A stretch of DNA of 16,469 nt from Ectocarpus siliculosus (Eukaryota > Sar > Phaeophyceae > Ectocarpales > Ectocarpaceae). A program made the translations under genes and the position numbers. This document shows positions 8,288 through 14,800 of the stretch, piece after piece. The notes below the pieces were generated by a model. That model did no database searches. It saw only the letters and a list, made by a program, of their open reading frames with translations, and was not told the origin of the DNA. The stretch covers positions 65,319-81,787 of the forward strand of contig FN648570.1 of NCBI GenBank assembly GCA_000310025.1. Reading direction: 5' to 3'. Numbering within the stretch: position 1 is the first letter of the stretch; each line of letters starts with the position of its first letter.

Positions 8288-8460
8288 CGTAGCGAAGGCA
8301 CCAAGCGTGTGTGGCAGATAGATGTAGCGTTCACTGTAGTTTTGTTCCGGCAGATATAGCGCAGGCACGGGGTAATGTGGCAGAGAGATGTCGCATGCAG
8401 CTTTCGGTTTGAGGCATATTGTGAAGGCATCGGGGGTGCGACAGACAGGTAGGTCTGGCA
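8288..8460 (+). repeat. Degenerate ~65-bp minisatellite, three units
   Basis: Units near 8292, 8358 and 8420 share (G)CGAAGGCACC, TGTGGCAGATAGATGT and a GTTTTGTTCC-like spacer. On the minus strand they read as 21-22-residue repeats (TSICHTRLVPSLRQ..., TSLCHITPCLRYIC...). Confidence 0.65.
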
Positions 8461-8763
8461 AGGCGAGTTTGGGGGCGCTTTGGGACCTCGGCACGCGAAC
8501 GAACGGCCTATATCCCCGTGTGGCCAACGGCACACAGCAGCATGTTTCAACATTGTAACACCATGTGCCATCTGCCGCTATGATGGTGTAGGCGTCGACA
8601 GGTGAGTGAGTTCACATGAATATTTGCGGTAGGATAAGCTGGCTCTTCGAGCCGAAGGGCTCTGCCGTCGAGGCTGTCCAAAGCGAGGCCGTCGTTCCTT
8701 ATCCTGCCAGCATCCCGAGAGGAGGCAGGGCAGAAAAATGAACCTCACACAAATCTCGCACAA

Positions 8764-9486
8764 GTGCCAAACACTCCCAATGAACTATTGCCAGTCGAGT
8801 GCAACAGTCATACGTTGACAACGATCCAGTCATCCACGGAGGAAAGTCACGCATGCGAGAAGACAATACACACGGGGAAACCAAGCCACCTTGATCCGAG
8901 GAAAGGAAGGCTCTCCCTGCGTCTTGCCCACCCGGAGAATGGATTCGCCCGCGTCATTGCCCGTGGCTTCATTCCGGTAGCCTACAACTGGTTGGCATAT
9001 GGTACACGCTTCCAAGGAAGTCAATACTGCTTCCATGGAAATAAACGGCTACTTCCATGGGAGATACACACATTTGTCAAATATTGTAGGAGATCGCTTC
9101 ATTCGGTGTGGGTATGGCGTATGACGGGTCAGGCGTCCGCCTGCGGAGTGAGGGATGTCTCACGATTGAATTGGTTAATACGGTGCGAAATCAAATGCAT
9201 GCACCCGTTCCCTTCCGCCCGAAAAAACAAACGCCGCATTTTCTCTCGTAGAGGAGCTTCACTGGATGTGTTCAGGTCTCCAATGACTATCATACGCGGC
9301 ATGCACGGCTACGATTACACGCACGCGTTACCACGCCACCGGGAAACCACACCGAAACATAAAACTTGCCCCACTTTATTCCACCTGGACAACGCACGCT
9401 CACACGTCGCGAAGCACAGCTCTTTAGTGCCCAGCACAGCCAGCGATGATGCGCCAGCGAAACTCCAACTCCTACGCTATAGCTAA
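8764..9486 (+). pseudogene. Possible Tc1/mariner-like transposase remnant
   Basis: An uninterrupted frame of 240 codons with no in-frame ATG for its first ~118 codons, so it is unlikely to be a normal start-to-stop gene. Near its end it reads LFHLDNARSHVAKHSS followed by KLQLLRYS and a stop. What is known: the second catalytic Asp of Tc1/mariner/IS630 transposases lies in an 'LxxDNARxHxA' motif, followed by an 'xLLxxxYSPxLNPIE' stretch with the catalytic Glu. Here the frame stops where that Glu segment would begin. The rest of the frame shows no clear homology to me, and no terminal inverted repeats were found. It could equally be a chance open frame with a lucky motif. Confidence 0.28.
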
Positions 9487-9689
9487 ATGGTGCTTCGACG
9501 CTCTCGACATCATGTCAAGGGTACGCGCACGGGCGAGAGGGCCTTTACGAGACGCCCAAAGCCGTGCCTACGCGCGGAGACTGATTCCCCAGGGGACTCG
9601 CGCGCGGTAAGAGTCCCAGGCCGTCCGCACCAGCTCCAAGACTTCAGGGTCCACTTTCCAGGTCCTGTGCGTTTCGATTCATGTCGCGG

Positions 9690-9770
9690 GGGGGGGAGAA
9701 GGGTGTACTCATGTTTTGCATTCCATAGCTGCCAGATCATGCGTCCTCGGGAGGACGGAGCGTTGGCGTT
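9690..9770 (-). repeat. Dispersed repeat copy, reverse strand
   Basis: On the minus strand: GCTCCGTCCTCCCGAGGACG, then GCTATGGAATGCAAAACATG and AGTACACCC. This is the same order of blocks as the + strand copies at 2467 and 6225. Confidence 0.72.
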
Positions 9771-9944
9771 CATGCTACTTGTGGAGGTTGGCGTATGAGG
9801 TACAGTGCCGGCAGAGGCTTTGCTTGGTTCGTTTAACCTGCGACTGACCACGACGCGTAGAATATTATTTCCTGTGTCTTCAGGAAGGATGAGGATGGAT
9901 GAAGGTAGATCAGAGTGATAGATCACCACGAACAACACACAAGA

Positions 9945-10060
9945 AGGTAACGATAACGACGACACCACCAAGACCACCACCACCACCACCAACAACAGCA
10001 ACAGCAACACCGAACACATTTTTCGCCCTAGGGTTTCCATTGTGCTGTTGTTGCTGTTGT
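9945..10060 (+). repeat. CCA/CAA-rich low-complexity tract
   Basis: ACGACACCACCAAGACCACC and following triplets, then GCTGTTGTTGCTGTTG. It gives spurious Thr/Pro and Leu/Val frames. Confidence 0.75.
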
Positions 10061-10099
10061 CTTCTCATTAATAACCGTTCCGATCTCCACCCAATACCT

Positions 10100-10312
10100 T
10101 CATCTGTCCGTGCTGATTGATCTGCTTACACTTGCCGCGTTGACAACGCGATGCAGTATTCCAATAGACACTTGCCTCTTCGCGCCCGTGGTGGGGTCGC
10201 TCGCCGGGGTAGGTGATAGCTCCTGGGTGGCCCACATGCAGCCTGCCCTCGCCTCGCCGGGATGTCTCCTCAGGAGCCACTGGACGACGTGGAGGTGGCC
10301 CGCCTTCGCCGC
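10100..10312 (-). CDS. Ankyrin gene terminal exon 5
   Basis: The acceptor GGCGACGCTAG| precedes 10312; 71 codons including TGA at 10102-10100. It opens AAKAGHLHVVQWLLRRH, completing the repeat begun by exon 4, followed by a ~50-residue tail without repeats (ending SVSRSISTDR). The start is clear. The end is less certain because a GTAAGC donor-like site near 10128 could lead to further exons, though I see no ankyrin coding to the left. Confidence 0.68.
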   Translation of the reverse strand, partial: AAKAGHLHVVQWLLRRHPGEARAGCMWATQELSPTPASDPTTGAKRQVSIGILHRVVNAASVSRSISTDR

Positions 10313-10419
10313 CTAGCGTCGCCGTTGCAGACAAATGGTTTTGAAAAATTGTCTTTTTTCAGCAACATCACAAACAACATCGCAAACAACAGCAGCAGCA
10401 ACACAACAACAACAGTTGC

Positions 10420-10452
<33 letters not shown>

Positions 10453-11845
10453 AACAAACCTTGGTGAAGGCGACCGCGCTGGGACCGACAGCATGGTAGT
10501 GCCGGTCAAGCCAGTCGAGGACATGCGTGTGCCCCCCGCCCGCCGCTCCGTCGAATGCGTTCCAGCTGCAGCCCTCGCTGCGGTGCTGACGGAGCCATTG
10601 GCATACCTGTTGTGGCGCACACATCACGACGAGATTAAGACATATCTATTGTCGAACTACATGGAGACGATTCGATTAGTCATGGTGAAGGCATTCCAGC
10701 TGCAGCCCTCGATGGGGTGCTGATGGATCGATTGGCATATCTGTTGCGGTACGTATATTCCGACGTGTGGATGGGTTGGTCGATGTGAAGGCATTTCGTT
10801 CCTTACAGCATGAGGTTGGGTCCATATAGGTACCGGTATACCTTCTCGAAGGTCTCATGTGTGTGTGTGGTCAAGTACTGAAACACCGTCCTCGCAGAAC
10901 ATGTACCGCAGGTTGTACCATAAGCTATCACACCCGCTGGAACGATTTCCAACGCTCAGTTACTCCACGACGAGGAGTATGCCGAAATCAAAGGATACAT
11001 TTTCGGAAAAGCTCTAGACGGGGTGGTTCCAACGCCTCAATTTTCGACACCGTCGCCGCTTTTGTTTTGCCGACCAGGGGGGGTAGTAGCTTATGCAACC
11101 TACGGTAGTGGGCCTTGCGGGAAGGCAGCACTGTGTGCTTATTCCGAAGGGATGCGAGAGAACGCACGGTTCGGCAATATCCTACCTGCCGGTGAAATCG
11201 AACGTACGTACCGGTAACATCGCACCCAACCCCCATTCGACAAGAATGTCGACTCTCGGATTGGGATCGGTGATATCGCAAGCACCGGTGAAATTTCGAA
11301 ATTTCGCACCCCCGTGCGACAACAAACCAACAAGAGCGAAATGTCCTGTAAATAGTTCGATTCTAGGATGGGGATCGGTGATATCGCAAGCACCGGTGAG
11401 ATTTCGCACCCCCGTGCGATGAACAGTCAAGACCGAAGAAAAGAAACCATTCATCGAAATCGATTACACGCCCGTGCGTTCTCTCGCTTCCATCCGTACG
11501 GTAGTCGGGCGTGTGTAACGGTTGCGACTTTGCTCACGGACCTGTAGGTGACCGTTGGAGGCCGCCTCATCCATCAAGCGATACGTGAAGCCGTCTTCGC
11601 CGCTCCTCCTTCGGTTCTTGGGGTTGTTCCGCTGGAACCACCTGTTGCGACGGGGGAGAGAAAGAAGATAATCAATCGTGTTTTGTTGCGTTTTATGAGA
11701 ACAAGTTGTTCCGCTGGAACCACCTGTTGCGACGGGGGAGAGAAAGAAGATAATCAATCGTGTTTTGTTGCGTTTTATGAGAACAAGTAAACGAACGAAA
11801 GAGGTGGGCGGCTCGCGTGAGTTTTGACCCAGAATACACACACAA

Positions 11846-11896
<51 letters not shown>

Positions 11897-14800
11897 TGCT
11901 TGTGGCAGGATAATATATGTTTTTTCCCTACAATAACACTACGAATCCAGACCAGCAGACACTACGTACCAATCCTATGTCTGAAGAAGATTTCCTACAA
12001 ATATTTACACGTTGATCGACTCACCGATTGTGACTACGAACGTTACCGAACAAGCTTATTTCAATACCCGGACTCTTGGCAGTGGATAGAGATAAACTCG
12101 TCGTCCGTGGATAGACATGAACTTGTCGTCTGTGGATAGAGATGAACCCGTCTGTGGACAGAGATTGACTCGTCTGTGGATAGAGAAAATAATCTTTTCT
12201 CTGTGGATAGAGATGATCTCGGCTGTAGAAAATAAAAATATCGTTTGTGGATAGAGATGAACTCGTCTGTGGATAGAGATGAACTCGTCTGAAGACAGAG
12301 ATGAACTCACGCGTCTGTGGAAAGAGATGGACTCGTCAGTGAAAGGAGATGAACTCGTCTGTGGAAGGAGATGGATTCACTCCTCCGTGGACAAAAAACG
12401 AAGCCGTTCGCATCATGGTACTTCGCAGGAAGAAAAAACAATAACAACAAACGCAACCATTGTCATCATCGCCAAAAAATCTCTACCATCACCTGAGGAC
12501 CCCGAGGTGACCGTTCGCCGCGGCCCTGTCCAGCGCCGAGGGGTTGAGGACACTCGTCCCCCGGAAGAAATTGGCTCGTCTCGTGTTCGTCACCATCAGG
12601 GGCGTGTTTCGGGCAAGCCAGTCGAGGACGCGCACGTGCCCTCCGGCGGCCGCGGCCGTGATGGCTCCGGCGGTGCCGCCCTCTGCGCGGTGGAGGTAGA
12701 GCCAGCGAACCACCTGGTCACTCACAGCGACGAAGGCGGCGATGACAAACGTCTTAGTCTACACACGTTAGATGCGTACTACATAGGAGTGCGTTAAATG
12801 ACGTTAGCATGCACATGGGTTGTACGAACTCTGAATCATGTGTTTGTTATGCCCGCACATGCTTTTTGATGTTGATGAAAGCGTGACTATGTTTGGCAGG
12901 GCCAGCGAACCACCTGGTCACTCACAGCGACGAAGACGGGCATGGGAAGCGTTAACATACGCTAGATGCCCATTACACACGCTGAATGACAATAGCGCGC
13001 ACAAGGGGTTCTGATGTTAGCCGAAGTATGAATGGGTTTGGTAGAGGCAGCCAACTACCTGGTCACTCACGGCGGCAAAGGCGGCGATGATGAGAAACGC
13101 TTTGTCTACATACGTTAGACGTTGACATGTACGGTGGATGACATTACACGAAGTAGGTTCTCAAAACGTTTACGAGGTGCTTATGGGTAATTAGGTGGTA
13201 GCCAGCGTACCACGGGTCGCTCACGGCGATAAAGGCAGGCATGAGAAGCGTTGATGTAAGTTCTCGGCGACATTGCGCACACCGCCAGGTGATAGTGCGA
13301 TCATAGCTAATAGGTATTCATATGAAATTTTGCGGTGGAGGTACGGCCAGCGTAACACCTTGTTACTCACGGCGACGAAGACGGCGACGAAAAGAGTTGC
13401 CGCAATTGTGTATGACGCATTATGTTACGTTCTCTCAATGTTTGCGAGGGACATCATCCATGCAAATATGTTCTGTTGTGAAGGCAGCGCTAGTGAACCA
13501 CCTGATCACTCACGCGACGAAAGCGGGGATGACAGCGAAACCTAGGCATTGCACACCGCAAGGTGATGGTGTTGACGAGGCGTGTAGGCTACGCTAAATT
13601 CTGCTGCGGAGGTATAGAGCCAGCGCACCACCTGACCGATCACCACGGGAAGGCGGCGACAAGAAGCGTTGCTATACCGTGGGTGACATTGCACACACAA
13701 GCCTCTAATGGTAGTGGAAGCCGTCCTACCATCCGATCAGTGGCGGGCGACAAAGCGTTGCTACGCTGCTAGTTACGTCTCTTGTGTTAACGAGGCGGCG
13801 GCGGTGGGCAAACGTTACTACCATGTTTGGTGGAGGCAAAGCCAGCGTACCACCTGATCACTCACGGCGACGGAGGCGGGGTGAGAAAACGTTTACATAC
13901 GGTGTTTAACATACGTTAGGTGACATTGTACGCACAACGTTGTCAAATGTTAGCGAGGTGCATTTGGCGAAAATCCATGGTGGAGGTGTAGCCAGCGTAC
14001 CACCTTATCACTCACGAGACGAAGGCCGGGATGAAAAAGCGTTGTGCATAAGCTGTGGGTGACATTGCCCGCACGTGGTTATGTATGACGTTTTCGAAGT
14101 TATGTTTGGTCAAGATGGGTGATTCTGCGCTGCGGTGGAGGTAGAGCCAGCGTACCTCCTGAACACTCACGGCGATGCACTCATCTGCGATGAAAAGAAT
14201 GTCAGTGGCTTATTTCTGGTCGGAGTGCGATGACTTCTGCCTCGAAAGAAAATGCTGTGGCTGAAAAAAGAAGACCAGCATATCCAGCCGGGTTTCTTCC
14301 TACCTACTGCAAAGACTGCAAACACGTCATAATCTCCCACCGTAGTGTTATGTCGAACGTATATTATGTGTAGTCTTTCTTTGATTGTATGAATATTTTC
14401 GAAAAGATTGTGGCTCATGTCTGGTAGGAGTACGGTGACCTCGGCCACCAACGAAAGCCATGGTTCATGTCTGATGGAACAGCTATTCATTATGGAACTT
14501 TGCTACGCTGCTAATAAGTGACGCCTCTTGTGTTAACAGAACTTTGCTACGCTGCTAATAAGTGACGCCTCTTGTGTTAATTAACGAGGCGGCGGCGGTG
14601 GACAAACGTTACTACCATGTTTGGTGGAGGCAAAGCCAGCGTACCACCTGGTCACTCACGGCGACGAAGGCGGGGGTGAGAAAACGTTTACATACGGTAG
14701 ATGTAAATATACGTTAAGGCGACATTGTACGCACAACGTTGTCAATGTTAGCGAGGTGCATATGCGAAATTCGACAGCTAGTACAGTACAGAACGGGTGC

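Larger units (their letters stand above)
7400..10099. other. Intergenic region between convergent genes
   Basis: It holds, in order: copies 2-3 of the EEP 3' end (to about 7830), unremarkable sequence, a three-copy ~65-bp minisatellite (8290-8460), a 240-codon Met-poor frame with a transposase-like ending (8764-9486), a reverse-strand dispersed repeat (9690-9770), and a CCA/CAA-rich tract (9945-10060). A 197-codon minus frame at 7940-8533 is open but matches no family I know. No promoter or polyadenylation signal could be assigned with confidence. Confidence 0.6.

Noticed and set aside
7940-8533. 197-codon minus frame between the genes
   Set aside because: No recognised domain, low-complexity Cys run from CAA/TTG triplets, and it spans the 65-bp minisatellite; no splice or start evidence.
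9510-10040. Minus frame with poly-Leu/Val segment resembling a membrane protein
   Set aside because: The hydrophobic run is the CCA/CAA tract read in reverse; the rest includes the reverse-strand dispersed repeat.
12700-14700. CRISPR-like or protein-coding tandem repeats
   Set aside because: Spacers are not unique, units are diverged and ~145 bp, and no continuous frame exists. The shared core is the exon 2 acceptor edge.
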